Shown here in pieces: positions 26,681 through 37,583 of a DNA stretch of 64,000 nucleotides. This DNA is from Streptomyces sp. DH-12. Its GTDB lineage: Bacteria; Actinomycetota; Actinomycetes; Streptomycetales; Streptomycetaceae. The first letter of the stretch is position 1. Each line of letters starts with the position of its first letter. The stretch spans positions 1,922,001 through 1,986,000 of the forward strand of contig NZ_PPFB01000001.1 of NCBI RefSeq assembly GCF_002899455.1, read 5' to 3'. Position numbers and translations under genes: made by a program. The notes beneath the pieces were generated by a model, which was not told the origin of the DNA, made no database searches, and saw nothing but the letters and a program-made list of their open reading frames with translations.

Positions 26681-28194
26681 GGCGCCTCCCCGCCGAGCAG
26701 CCGCCGCTCGTCCCACCAGGGCGGGGTCTCGTCGTCCACCGGGGTCAGCTCGACGAGGGTGATCTCGTGGCGGGCGAGGGTGACGGTGAGGTCCGTCCGG
26801 CCGTCCTCGACGGGCAGCCGGCCGTGGCCGCGGGCGGGCTCGGCGGCCTCGTGCAGCACGTCGAGCTGACCGGGCCGCGGGGAGTGCGGGGAGCCCATGT
26901 GCCGCCAGGCGGTGTACGCGTTGCCGCGCTCCTCGTCGACGGAGGACCGGCGCGCGAACACCTCGCCGCGCCCCTCGCCGCCCACCGGGAGGGACAGGCG
27001 CAGGGTGTGCCGGTCCGGGCCCGGGGTGCGTCCCGAGGGGTCGACGGGGGCCCAGGCGAGGACGGTGATCCGTCCGTCGGGGTGCCGGGTCACCACGTGG
27101 TCGTCGCCGCGCGCGAGTCGTTCCTCCCCCATCCGGGCCATGAACGCGTACAGGTGGTAGGTGGGTTTGCGGATCTGGCGGTGGGTGAGCAGGCCGAACC
27201 CACCGTGGAACAGGGCGGTGGGGATGCCGGTCTCCTCGAAGACGTCGCTGAACGTCCAGTAGGAGAAGGAGTCGGCGTGGTCGCCGCCCGCCGCCACCAC
27301 CGGAGCGAGGTAGGCGGCGTGGAAGGCGGTGTCGTGGATCAGGTTGTCGGGCCGGTAGGAGGAGTTGAACTCGGTGATGTGCACGGGCAGTCCGGCCAGG
27401 CGCGTTCCTCGGAGCGCCTTGCGCGGCTGGGCGAACTGGTCGAGCAGGGTGCTCGCCGGGGCCAGGGTCTGGTGGGTGCCGAACGGGACGTGCTGCGCGG
27501 GCCCGGAGGCGTAGGCGTGGCGGGACACGAAGTCCACGGGCACGTCACGGCGTTCGGCGAACTCGGCGAACCGCTCCAGCCAGCCGTCCGCGGCCGGCGA
27601 CAGCGCGGGCCCGCCGACCGCGAGCTCCGCGTCCACCTCCTTCACGGTGTGCGCCGTCGCCTCGTACAGCCGGTGGTAGGCCGCCTCGTCGGCGTCCTGC
27701 CAGAACTGCGGCAGGTCCGGCTCGTTCCACACCTCGACGGGCCAGGTGCGCACCTCGGCGAGGCCGTGGCGGGCGATCAGGTGGGTGAGGACCGCGCGCA
27801 CCAGGCGGGTCCACTCCTTCTCGTCGGCGGGCGGGGTGACGTTCCCCTCCCACCAGAACACCGTCTGCGTGCCCGAGGCCATCTCCCGCGGCATGAAACC
27901 GAGTTCGAGGAACGGGCGGATGCCGGCGGCGAGGCAGGCGTCGAGCACCTGGTCGAGGTAGGTGAACGAGTGGCGGGTGCGGCGGGCGCCCTGCCACGCG
28001 TAGGGGCGGTGGACGCCCATGCCGTCGCTGAGCAGGCCGTGGCCGCGCAGATGACGGAAGCCGATCTCGCGCTGGATCAGGGCGAGGGAGTCCTGGTGGT
28101 CGCGGCGCAGGGCGAGGTCGAGCCGGCCGGTGCCGACGCAGGCGCGCCAGGCGTCGGACAGCCGGCCGGCCGGCTCCGCGGGCACGCGGATCAC
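26677..28194 (-). CDS. GH39 beta-xylosidase
   Basis: This 505-residue protein has a GH39 TIM barrel. The acid/base is Glu158 in EVWNEPDL and the nucleophile is Glu275 in HITEFNSSY, followed by the typical FSYWTFSDVFEE and a small beta-domain at the C-terminus. No signal peptide is present, so it acts in the cytoplasm on imported xylo-oligomers. The GTG start at 28194 overlaps the binding-protein stop (GTGA). In family terms an alpha-iduronidase is also possible, but the xylan context and the GH67 neighbour favour beta-xylosidase. Confidence 0.9.
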   Translation of the reverse strand: MIRVPAEPAGRLSDAWRACVGTGRLDLALRRDHQDSLALIQREIGFRHLRGHGLLSDGMGVHRPYAWQGARRTRHSFTYLDQVLDACLAAGIRPFLELGFMPREMASGTQTVFWWEGNVTPPADEKEWTRLVRAVLTHLIARHGLAEVRTWPVEVWNEPDLPQFWQDADEAAYHRLYEATAHTVKEVDAELAVGGPALSPAADGWLERFAEFAERRDVPVDFVSRHAYASGPAQHVPFGTHQTLAPASTLLDQFAQPRKALRGTRLAGLPVHITEFNSSYRPDNLIHDTAFHAAYLAPVVAAGGDHADSFSYWTFSDVFEETGIPTALFHGGFGLLTHRQIRKPTYHLYAFMARMGEERLARGDDHVVTRHPDGRITVLAWAPVDPSGRTPGPDRHTLRLSLPVGGEGRGEVFARRSSVDEERGNAYTAWRHMGSPHSPRPGQLDVLHEAAEPARGHGRLPVEDGRTDLTVTLARHEITLVELTPVDDETPPWWDERRLLGGEAP

Positions 28195-29849
28195 GCGTTC
28201 TCCTTCTGGAACCGCTGGTACGCCTGGTTGTGCAGCTCGATGTACCGGTCCATGTTCTTGGCCCTGAGCTCCTTGACGTAGTCGTCCCACTCGGACAGCG
28301 GGCGCTTGCCGAGCACGAAGCGCAGGGCGTTCTGGGTGACGTGGTCCTTCAGCGGGGTGTCCCAGAGGGTGGCCTGTTCCTGCTCCTCGGCGCGCAGCGG
28401 GTGCGGCGGGTCGGCGGGCAGCTCCTTGCGCGCGGCCATCGCTTCGGTGAACTTCTTCTCGTCCGGCCCGAAGGAGGAGGACACCAGGGCCCAGCTGCCG
28501 CCGTAGGTGAACACGCCGTTGTGGAAGCCGAAGTCCTTCTGCAGGTCCTTCGGGGCGTCCGGGTCGGAGCCCATGAGGGAGATGCCGGGCCTGAGTGCGT
28601 AGCCCGCGGCGCCGGAGCGGGTGAACGTGGTGTTCTCCACGCCCCACTTGCAGAACTCCTGGCCGGCGTCGGAGTACCAGAGCCAGTCCACGAACTGCAT
28701 CAGGGCGACGAAGTCGTCCCGCTCCAGCGCCTTGCTGGAGATCATCATGCCGTTCTCCAGGCGCGCGCCGCCCATGACGACCGGGCCCGCCGGGCCGAGC
28801 GGCACCGGGATCATCTCGATGGTGGCGCCTTTGACCTGCCGCTGGAGGTTGTAGCGGTAGTTCTGCACCAGTTCCTGCGCGTTGGCGCTGATCGCGAAGG
28901 ACCTCTCCCCCAGCAGCTTCTCGACCGCCTCCTCGTCGGTCTGGGTGAAGCTCTCCGGGTCCATCAGTTTCTCGGCGACCAGCGTGCGCAGGTACTCCAC
29001 GACCCGGCGGAAGGCGTCCGTCGCGCCGGTGAAGACGAACTGCTCCGCCTCGGCGTCCCAGGTGGTGTTCAGGTACGACCAGCCGGCCCGGACGCCGTGC
29101 GCCTGGCCGAGGTACTGGAACAGCGCGCCCGCCGGGAACGGGGTGTTGGTGCTCCAGCGGTCGGTGAACGGGTAGCGGTCCGGGTACTCCTCACGGAGCG
29201 CCTTGAGGGTCGTGTACACCTCGTCCCAGGTGGCCGGCAGGGCCAGTCCGTGCCTGGCGAGGACGTCGGTGCGGAAGGACAGCGAGTACTGCTGGCGCAC
29301 CTTCTCGTGGAGTCCGGGGAGCAGGTAGGAGCGGCCGTCGGACTGGCGCAGCGAGTCGACCTCCGGCTGGAGGTTCCATCTCTTGACCTTCTCCTGGAAG
29401 TTGGGCATCAGGTCGGCGTACTCGCTGACCGGCAGGACGGCTCCGGAGGAGACGAACGCCGTCTCCGCGCCCGGGTAGGTCTTGGGGATCAGCAGCGGGG
29501 CGTCGCCCGCGCCGATGAGGAGGCTGCGCTTCTTCTCGTAGTCGCTCAGCGGGACCGGGGTGGCGTCCAGGGTGACGCCGGTGCGCCGGGTGAGCTCTTT
29601 CCAGAACAGCCAGCTCTCCTTCATCGGGTAGACCGGGTTGTCGTTGTGCAGGACGGTGAAGGTGAGCGGTTCGGTGGCCTTGAACTGCTGTCCGGCGCGG
29701 TAGTTCCTCATGGCGCCCGTGCGTTTCTTCGACAGGTCCTTGGCGTCCTCGCCGTCGCCGCCACTGCCGCAGCCGGTGAGCGTGGCGAGGCCGATGAAGC
29801 CCGCGGCGGCGAGGATCTGGCGCCGGGAGAGCTGTCCGGTGTTCTTCAC
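28191..29849 (-). CDS. LplA-type oligosaccharide-binding lipoprotein
   Basis: This is a 552-residue solute-binding protein of the large LplA/family-1 class that imports oligosaccharides without a dedicated ATPase. The N-terminus has a twin-arginine-like signal (SRRQILAAAGFIG) ending in lipobox LTGC. The start is the GTG at 29849, with AGGAG about 5 nt upstream. In Paenibacillus the aldouronate-utilisation cluster pairs LplA, LplB and YtcP with a GH67 enzyme, the same set as here, so the likely ligands are methylglucuronoxylo-oligosaccharides. Confidence 0.88.
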   Translation of the reverse strand: MKNTGQLSRRQILAAAGFIGLATLTGCGSGGDGEDAKDLSKKRTGAMRNYRAGQQFKATEPLTFTVLHNDNPVYPMKESWLFWKELTRRTGVTLDATPVPLSDYEKKRSLLIGAGDAPLLIPKTYPGAETAFVSSGAVLPVSEYADLMPNFQEKVKRWNLQPEVDSLRQSDGRSYLLPGLHEKVRQQYSLSFRTDVLARHGLALPATWDEVYTTLKALREEYPDRYPFTDRWSTNTPFPAGALFQYLGQAHGVRAGWSYLNTTWDAEAEQFVFTGATDAFRRVVEYLRTLVAEKLMDPESFTQTDEEAVEKLLGERSFAISANAQELVQNYRYNLQRQVKGATIEMIPVPLGPAGPVVMGGARLENGMMISSKALERDDFVALMQFVDWLWYSDAGQEFCKWGVENTTFTRSGAAGYALRPGISLMGSDPDAPKDLQKDFGFHNGVFTYGGSWALVSSSFGPDEKKFTEAMAARKELPADPPHPLRAEEQEQATLWDTPLKDHVTQNALRFVLGKRPLSEWDDYVKELRAKNMDRYIELHNQAYQRFQKENA

Positions 29850-29887
29850 GGGGACTCCTGGGGGGTGGAGGGGGGTGCGGACGGCCG

Positions 29888-30766
29888 TCAGCCCTTGACC
29901 GCGCCGAGCATCACGCCGGAGACGAAGTAGCGCTGCACGAACGGGTACACGCAGAGGATCGGCAGCGAGGTGAGCACGATCGTCACCGCCTGGATGTTGG
30001 CGTTGACCTGGGTGAGGTTCTCGGTGGTGGCGCCGGCGCCGGTGCCGCCGGTGGCGCCCGCGAGGAGGTTGCGCAGATACACCGTGACCGGCATCAGCTC
30101 GGTGCGGTCCATGTAGAGGAACGCCGAGAACCAGGAGTTCCAGAAGGACACCGAGTAGAAGAGCACCATGGTGGCGACGACCGCCTTGGACAGCGGCAGC
30201 ACGATCCGCAGCAGGATGCCGTAGGTGCTCAGGCCGTCGATCTGCGCGGCCTCCTCCAGCTCCGACGGCAGGCTCTCGAAGAAGGCCTTCATCACCAGCA
30301 GGTTGAAGACGCTGATCGCGTTCGGCAGGGCGATGGCCCACACGCTGTTCTTCAGTCCGAGGCTGGTGACCAGGACGTAGTTCGGGATGAGGCCGCCGGT
30401 GAAGAACATGGTGAACACGGCGATCCCGACCAGCGCGCCGCGGCCCTTGAGGTGGTGCTTGGACAGGACGTAGGCGTAGCAGGTGGTCAGCACCATGGCG
30501 ACGGCGGTGGCGACGACCGTGTAGAGGACGGTGTTGCCGTAGTTCCGCCAGAACATCGAGTCGGAGAAGACGATCTCGTAGGTGGTGAGGTTGAAGCCCT
30601 TGGGCCACAGTGTCACGTCACCGGCGCGGATCTCCCGCTCGCCGCTGAACGACCGGGCGACGATGTTGACGAACGGGTACAGCGTGATCAGCACGACCAG
30701 GGTGAGGACAACGCCGTTCACGCCCTGGAAGACGCGGTGGCCCCGGGAGGGGCGGATGGTGCTCAC
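29888..30766 (-). CDS. ABC transporter permease, LplC/YtcP type
   Basis: This 292-residue permease has six helices and the EAA loop EEAAQIDGLSTYGILLRIVL. The NYGNTVLYTVVATAVAM and FTMFFTGGLIPNYVLV segments are typical of YtcP. Two adjacent GTG codons (30766 and 30769) could start it; the first overlaps the LplB-type stop. It forms the channel with the neighbouring permease. Confidence 0.9.
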   Translation of the reverse strand: MSTIRPSRGHRVFQGVNGVVLTLVVLITLYPFVNIVARSFSGEREIRAGDVTLWPKGFNLTTYEIVFSDSMFWRNYGNTVLYTVVATAVAMVLTTCYAYVLSKHHLKGRGALVGIAVFTMFFTGGLIPNYVLVTSLGLKNSVWAIALPNAISVFNLLVMKAFFESLPSELEEAAQIDGLSTYGILLRIVLPLSKAVVATMVLFYSVSFWNSWFSAFLYMDRTELMPVTVYLRNLLAGATGGTGAGATTENLTQVNANIQAVTIVLTSLPILCVYPFVQRYFVSGVMLGAVKG

Positions 30767-31755
30767 CACAGGCTCGTCCCCACCGTGCGGCGCGAGAGCT
30801 GGTTGGCCGAGGTGATCAGCACCAGGCCGATGACCGCCTCGAACAGGCCGATGGCGGCGGCGTAGCTGAAGCTGTTGGACTCCACACCGGTCCGGTAGAG
30901 GTAGGTGGAGATGACGTCGGCGGTGGGATACGTCAGCGGGTTGTACAGCAACAGGACCTTCTCGAAACCGACGGCCAGGAACGTGCCGATGTTGAGGATC
31001 AGCAGCGTGATCATGGTGGGACGGATGCCGGGCAGGGTGACGTGCCAGGTCTGCCGCCAGCGGTTCGCGCCGTCGATCCGGGCGGCCTCGTACAGGTCCT
31101 CGTCGATGGTGGTGAGCGCGGCGAGGTAGAGGATGGTGCCCCAGCCCGCGGTCTGCCAGATCTCGGAGCCGACGTAGATGGTGCGGAACCAGTCGGGCTC
31201 CTGGATGAACCGGATCGGGTCGTGCCCGAACCAGCCGAGCACGTGGTTGACCGGGCCGTCCGTGGCGAGCATCTGCATCGTGATGCCGGCGACGATCACG
31301 ACGGACAGGAAGTGCGGCAGGTAGGACACCGACTGCACGAATCGTTTCAGTGACCGGCGGCGGACCTCGTTGAGCAGCAGGGCGAGCACGATCGGGACCG
31401 GGAAGCAGAAGAGGAGCGTCAGCCCGCCGATCCACAGGGTGTTCCGGAAGACCTGCCAGAAGGTCGGGTCGGACAGGAACATCTCGACGTACCGCAGTCC
31501 CACCCAGTACTCGCCGAGGATCGACCCGCCCGGCTCGAACCGGCGGAACGCGATCACGTTGCCGATCATCGGCAGATAGCGGAACACCAGGAAGAACAGC
31601 AGCGGCAGCACGGCCAGCGAGTAGAGCTGCCAGTCCTTGCGCAGCGCGCGCCGCCAGCCGGTGGACGAGGGCGACCGGGTGCGGCGGCGGGGCGGGGGCG
31701 CCGGCGGCGGGCCCTGGAGGCCCGGGGGTGGAGCCGACGTGGTGGAGCTGCTCAT
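30763..31755 (-). CDS. ABC transporter permease, LplB type
   Basis: This is a 330-residue permease. A proline-rich cytoplasmic N-terminus (APPPGLQGPPPAPPP) precedes six helices; the EAA loop is YEAARIDGANRWRQTWHVTL. The ATG at 31755 is chosen because GGGAGG lies just upstream; an in-frame ATG at 31800 would overlap the regulatory box at 31785. It is the first gene of the operon LplB-LplC-LplA-GH39-DUF624, in which all but one junction overlap by 4 nt. Confidence 0.9.
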   Translation of the reverse strand: MSSSTTSAPPPGLQGPPPAPPPRRRTRSPSSTGWRRALRKDWQLYSLAVLPLLFFLVFRYLPMIGNVIAFRRFEPGGSILGEYWVGLRYVEMFLSDPTFWQVFRNTLWIGGLTLLFCFPVPIVLALLLNEVRRRSLKRFVQSVSYLPHFLSVVIVAGITMQMLATDGPVNHVLGWFGHDPIRFIQEPDWFRTIYVGSEIWQTAGWGTILYLAALTTIDEDLYEAARIDGANRWRQTWHVTLPGIRPTMITLLILNIGTFLAVGFEKVLLLYNPLTYPTADVISTYLYRTGVESNSFSYAAAIGLFEAVIGLVLITSANQLSRRTVGTSLW

Positions 31756-31784
31756 GGGCCGGGCCTCCCGTGCCTGACGCAGAC

Positions 31785-31795
31785 CGAAACTTTCG
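31785..31795. promoter_or_regulatory. CGAAA-N-TTTCG xylan-regulator box
   Basis: CGAAACTTTCG is a perfect inverted repeat with a single central base, 30 nt upstream of the LplB-type start. The same element is known upstream of Streptomyces xylanase and xylosidase genes and is bound by LacI-type regulators of the BxlR/XlnR kind. Its position suits repression of the aldouronate operon. Confidence 0.68.
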
Positions 31796-31941
31796 AGCAT
31801 CTACCGGTAACTCCGCGGCAACTTATGAGTCACGGTCAGTGGTGTCAATGGGTGGCGCGCAGGCGGATTTTCCCGCTTCACGGCGCGTGGAAGTCCGGAA
31901 CGGACCGCTGTGGAACCCGGCCAAGACCTGTTACCGTCCAC

Positions 31942-31952
31942 CGAAATTTCCT
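31942..31952. promoter_or_regulatory. Possible degenerate copy of the xylan box near the CE7 gene
   Basis: CGAAATTTCCT keeps nine of the eleven bases of the CGAAA-N-TTTCG element and contains the palindrome GAAATTTC. It lies 56 nt upstream of the CE7 esterase start, so a regulator bound here and at 31785 could control both divergent transcripts. The match is weak. Confidence 0.3.
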
Positions 31953-32007
31953 GCGGCACGCCCGCAACGATCGGGGGTGCCGTCCGTCCGACTCTGCGAG
32001 GTGCCGC

Positions 32008-33000
32008 GTGCCCGCGTTCGACCTGCCCCCGGCTGAACTGGAGCGTCATCGCCCGGACCTCGCCGAACCCGCGGACTTCGACGCGTTCTGGAAGCGCACG
32101 CTGGAGGAGGCGTCGGGTGCGGGGGACGTTCTGGTCTCCGCCGACCCGGTGGACAGCGGGCTGCGGCTGACCGAGGCCTGGGACGTCGCCTTCCGCGGCT
32201 TCGCGGGCAACCCGGTGCGCGCGTGGTTCAGCCGCCCCGCGGGGGCGGCCGGACCGCTCCCGGCCGTGGTGGAGTTCGCCGGGTACGGACGCGGACGCGG
32301 CCTCCCCCACGAGCGGCTGACCTGGGTGAACGCCGGGTACGCGCATCTGCTGATGGACAACCGCGGGCAGGGCGGCCAGTACGGCTGCGGGGGCGACACC
32401 CCCGACCCGCACGCCGGTGCGCCGGGCGGCCCCGGACCGGCGGCGCGCGGGCTGCTCGACCCGCACGACTATCACTACCGCCGCCTGATCACCGACGCGG
32501 TGCGCGCGGTGGAGGCCGTGCGCGCACTGCCCGGCGCGGACGCCTCCCGGGTCGCGGCGGTGGGCAACAGCCAGGGCGGGGGCCTGGCGCTGGCGGTCGC
32601 GGGACTGGTCCCGGACCTCGCGGCGGTCCTGGTCACCGCCCCCTTCCTGTGCGGGATCCACCGCGCGCTGGACCTCACGGACGCGGCGCCGTACGGCGAG
32701 ATCAGCGCGTATCTCGCCGTCCACCGGGGCGCGGAGGAGGCGGCCCACCGCACCCTGGCCCACGTCGAGGGCATCTCCTTCGCCCGCCGCGCGCAGGCAC
32801 CCGCCCACTTCGGCGTGGGCCTCCGCGACACGGTGTGCCCACCGAGCGGCGCGTACGCGGCGTACAACCGCTACGCGGAGCTGACGGGCGGACAGGAGGA
32901 GAAGGTGCTGCACGCCTACCCGTACAACGGGCACGAGGGCGGGGACGCGGTGCATGTGCGGCGGCAACTGGGATGGCTACGAGCGGTGTTGGGAGCATAA
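32008..33000 (+). CDS. CE7 acetyl xylan esterase / cephalosporin C deacetylase family
   Basis: This 330-residue alpha/beta hydrolase has the CE7 signatures MDNRGQGG, the nucleophile elbow GNSQGGG, the acid in GLRDTVCPPSG and the histidine in YNGHEGG. CE7 enzymes remove acetyl groups from short xylo-oligosaccharides in the cytoplasm, and no signal peptide is present here. The GTG at 32008 is chosen as the first start giving the family N-terminus FDLPPAELERHRP, with GAGG about 7 nt upstream. It is divergent from the LplB operon and completes the xylan side-chain removal set together with GH67. Confidence 0.92.
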   Translation: MPAFDLPPAELERHRPDLAEPADFDAFWKRTLEEASGAGDVLVSADPVDSGLRLTEAWDVAFRGFAGNPVRAWFSRPAGAAGPLPAVVEFAGYGRGRGLPHERLTWVNAGYAHLLMDNRGQGGQYGCGGDTPDPHAGAPGGPGPAARGLLDPHDYHYRRLITDAVRAVEAVRALPGADASRVAAVGNSQGGGLALAVAGLVPDLAAVLVTAPFLCGIHRALDLTDAAPYGEISAYLAVHRGAEEAAHRTLAHVEGISFARRAQAPAHFGVGLRDTVCPPSGAYAAYNRYAELTGGQEEKVLHAYPYNGHEGGDAVHVRRQLGWLRAVLGA

Positions 33001-33144
33001 GGGCGCGGTGGCGACGGAGCGCGGGCGCGCCGCCAGGTGGCGGGGACCTGGGACGGGGCGCGGCCCTGCCGCCCGGAAGCGGCCGAGACGGGGGCGCGTG
33101 GCCGCACCGGCCCGGGGCGGAGGGCAGCCGGCCCGGAACGGAGG

Positions 33145-33483
33145 TCAACCGGCCCGGCACGACAGGGCCGTTCCGGCATGGGCGGTCCGCCGGGAGGCGA
33201 GCACGGCCGCCCGGAGGTCGCAGGCCGCGGGCATCAGGCGCGCGATGCCGTCGGCGCGGTCCGGGGCGCCGGCGGCGGGCGTCGTGCCCGCCCGGCAGAG
33301 CAGGCCGGGCAGCTCGGGGCGCGGCAGCGTGTCGGGGCGGGCGTGGGTGACGGCGCCCGAGGTCAGGGCCAGGCCGGCCGCCGGTACCGCGGCCAGCAGG
33401 CAGACCAGGGCGAGGAACAGCACCCTGCTGCCGGTGCGCAGCGCCGGCCGGACGCCGGCACGAGGCTCGATTGGCGCGATCAT
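33145..33483 (-). CDS. Small single-span membrane or secreted protein, function unknown
   Basis: This 112-residue product is not recognised as a named family. One hydrophobic stretch (VLFLALVCLLAAVPAAGLAL, about residues 21-40) follows an Arg-containing N-terminus, which suggests a signal anchor. Two later cysteines could form an external disulfide. ATG at 33483 has GGGAG about 5 nt upstream. The perfect CebR-type operator at 33583 lies 100 nt upstream in the proper orientation for its promoter, the only clue to its regulation. Confidence 0.55.
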   Translation of the reverse strand: MIAPIEPRAGVRPALRTGSRVLFLALVCLLAAVPAAGLALTSGAVTHARPDTLPRPELPGLLCRAGTTPAAGAPDRADGIARLMPAACDLRAAVLASRRTAHAGTALSCRAG

Positions 33484-33582
33484 GACGCTCCCGTCCGCGG
33501 CTGTGGGGGTCGACGGGTGACAAGGGCGCGGGGCGGACGAGGTGGCGGCGCCCCGGCGACGGGTTCCGGTCCGCCACGCTCA

Positions 33583-33596
33583 TGGGAGCGCTCCCA
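33583..33596. promoter_or_regulatory. Perfect CebR-type operator
   Basis: TGGGAGCGCTCCCA is the canonical 14-bp palindrome bound by the cellobiose/cellotriose-responsive LacI-family repressor CebR in Streptomyces. On the minus strand a possible promoter (TTTACA, 17 nt, TACCGT) lies immediately upstream, so the operator would block transcription towards the small membrane-protein gene at 33145. No cellulase or cellobiose gene is near. Confidence 0.7.
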
Positions 33597-33743
33597 CCTC
33601 GTCCGTGAGGGCGACGGTATCGCCGGGGGACGGGGTTGTAAACGGTTGCCGCGCACACCGGGCCGCGCGGGAGCCGCGGTCCGCGAACGCCGAGGGCCGC
33701 ATCCCCGCGCGGGGATGCGGCCCTCGGTCGTCCTGCCCGGCCC

Positions 33744-36578
<2,835 letters not shown>

Positions 36579-36657
36579 GACAGTCTCCTTCATTGATGTG
36601 CGCGTACCACCGTCAATCGTGCCGCCACGCCGGCTTGGCCGTTCCGGTGAGGTCAGG

Positions 36658-36676
36658 CTAAGTTAGGTGTGCCTAA
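36658..36676. promoter_or_regulatory. Iron-box-like site in the acnA leader
   Basis: Read on the minus strand, TTAGGCACACCTAACTTAG agrees with the DtxR/IdeR/DmdR consensus at about 13 of 19 positions, including TTAGG and CCTAA cores. It lies 80 nt upstream of the acnA start and downstream of the likely promoter. DmdR1 is the Streptomyces iron repressor; control of an iron-sulfur enzyme by it would be sensible but is inferred. Confidence 0.5.
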
Positions 36677-36708
36677 GTCGCGTGGCGACCGCGGTGCGCC
36701 TCGGCAGA

Positions 36709-36755
36709 TATCTCGATGTCGAGATAATCCTAGTACACGGGCGCGGAATGGTCAT
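36709..36755 (-). promoter_or_regulatory. acnA promoter with downstream 18-bp palindromic operator
   Basis: On the minus strand ATGACC (36755-36750) and TAGGAT (36732-36727), 17 nt apart, look like a vegetative promoter. TATCTCGATGTCGAGATA (36709-36726), a perfect 8-bp inverted repeat with a 2-nt centre, follows at once and would cover the start of transcription. Its form is that of a MarR-family operator. TamR, a MarR protein responding to citrate and aconitate, is known to act on the S. coelicolor aconitase promoter, so it is the leading candidate. Confidence 0.6.
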
Positions 36756-36983
36756 GCCCGGGACCCGGTGACCGCTCCCGTCGCCTGGAGGCGTCCGCCC
36801 GGCGAACCCGGTCGTTCGGCCTTCCGTCCCGGTGGACCAGCCGTACGGGTCGATCGCGCCGGGGCGCCGGCGGCCGTACCGGCCGGGGTGCGTCTCGCAG
36901 GGCGCCACGGCAGGACGCCCCGGCAAGGACGGCGCCCCGGCCGGCCCGGACAAGGAGCGCGCCGGGTGCGCCGACCGGCCGGA
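36756..36983. other. Non-coding stretch between acnA promoter and reductase gene
   Basis: Nothing further is recognised here. The sequence is GC-rich and without a convincing ORF or strong hairpin. The full gene-free interval from 36579 to 36983 is otherwise filled by the acnA leader, the iron-box-like site and the promoter. Confidence 0.5.
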
Positions 36984-37583
36984 TCAGCGCACTCGGTCGT
37001 AGACCAGGGCGATCTCGCCCAGATCGCCGGTCTCCTGATGGGCGAGCTTCCATCGCGAGCTCGGCAGGCCGTCCTCGAACAGCCGCTGCCCGCCCCCGAC
37101 GATCTCGGGGAAGATCATGAGATACAGCCGGTCCAGCAGATCCGCCGGGAGAAGCTCCTTGATGACGCTGGCGCTGCTGTTGACGAGGATGTCGCCCTCA
37201 CCGGTGGCCTTGAGGCCGGCGACGACGTCCGCGGCGGGGGCGTTCACCACGCGGGTGCGTTCCCACGGCGCCTCGGCCAAGGTGGTCGAGAAGACCACCT
37301 TCTCGGCGCCGACCAGCCACCTCGCATATCCACGATCACGCGGATCGGCGTTCTCGTCCGCGGCGACCGACGGCCAGTACCCCAGGAATCCCTCGGCGTT
37401 GACCCTGCCGAGCAGCGCTGTCGTCGCGCCCTCCCAGATGCGGGTGAGGTGGTTCCGCGCGACCTCGGTGGTCACGTACGGGGCGAACGCGCCGAAATCT
37501 CCGGCCCCGCCGGGACCGTTGTAACGCCCGTCGAGGCTGAGGGCCAGGTTCGCGGTCACCCTGCGGTCGGCCGAGTCGGTCAT
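36984..37583 (-). CDS. Dihydrofolate reductase / RibD C-terminal family protein
   Basis: This 199-residue protein has the DHFR-like fold of the RibD C-terminal family: NLALSLDGRYNGPGG at the N-terminus, GRVNAEGFLGYWPS in the middle and LYLMIFPEIVGGGQRLFEDG near the end. Members are NADPH-dependent reductases of mostly unknown substrate. The ATG at 37583 overlaps the stop of the ArsR-SRPBCC gene by 4 nt, so the two form an operon. This pairing with an ArsR/AHSA1 protein is common in actinobacteria. Confidence 0.85.
   Translation of the reverse strand: MTDSADRRVTANLALSLDGRYNGPGGAGDFGAFAPYVTTEVARNHLTRIWEGATTALLGRVNAEGFLGYWPSVAADENADPRDRGYARWLVGAEKVVFSTTLAEAPWERTRVVNAPAADVVAGLKATGEGDILVNSSASVIKELLPADLLDRLYLMIFPEIVGGGQRLFEDGLPSSRWKLAHQETGDLGEIALVYDRVR

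Noticed and set aside
32702..33658. 318-codon minus frame starting near the CebR box
   Set aside because: It runs antisense into the CE7 gene and has no recognisable content. The shorter frame at 33145-33483 has a ribosome site and a membrane helix instead.
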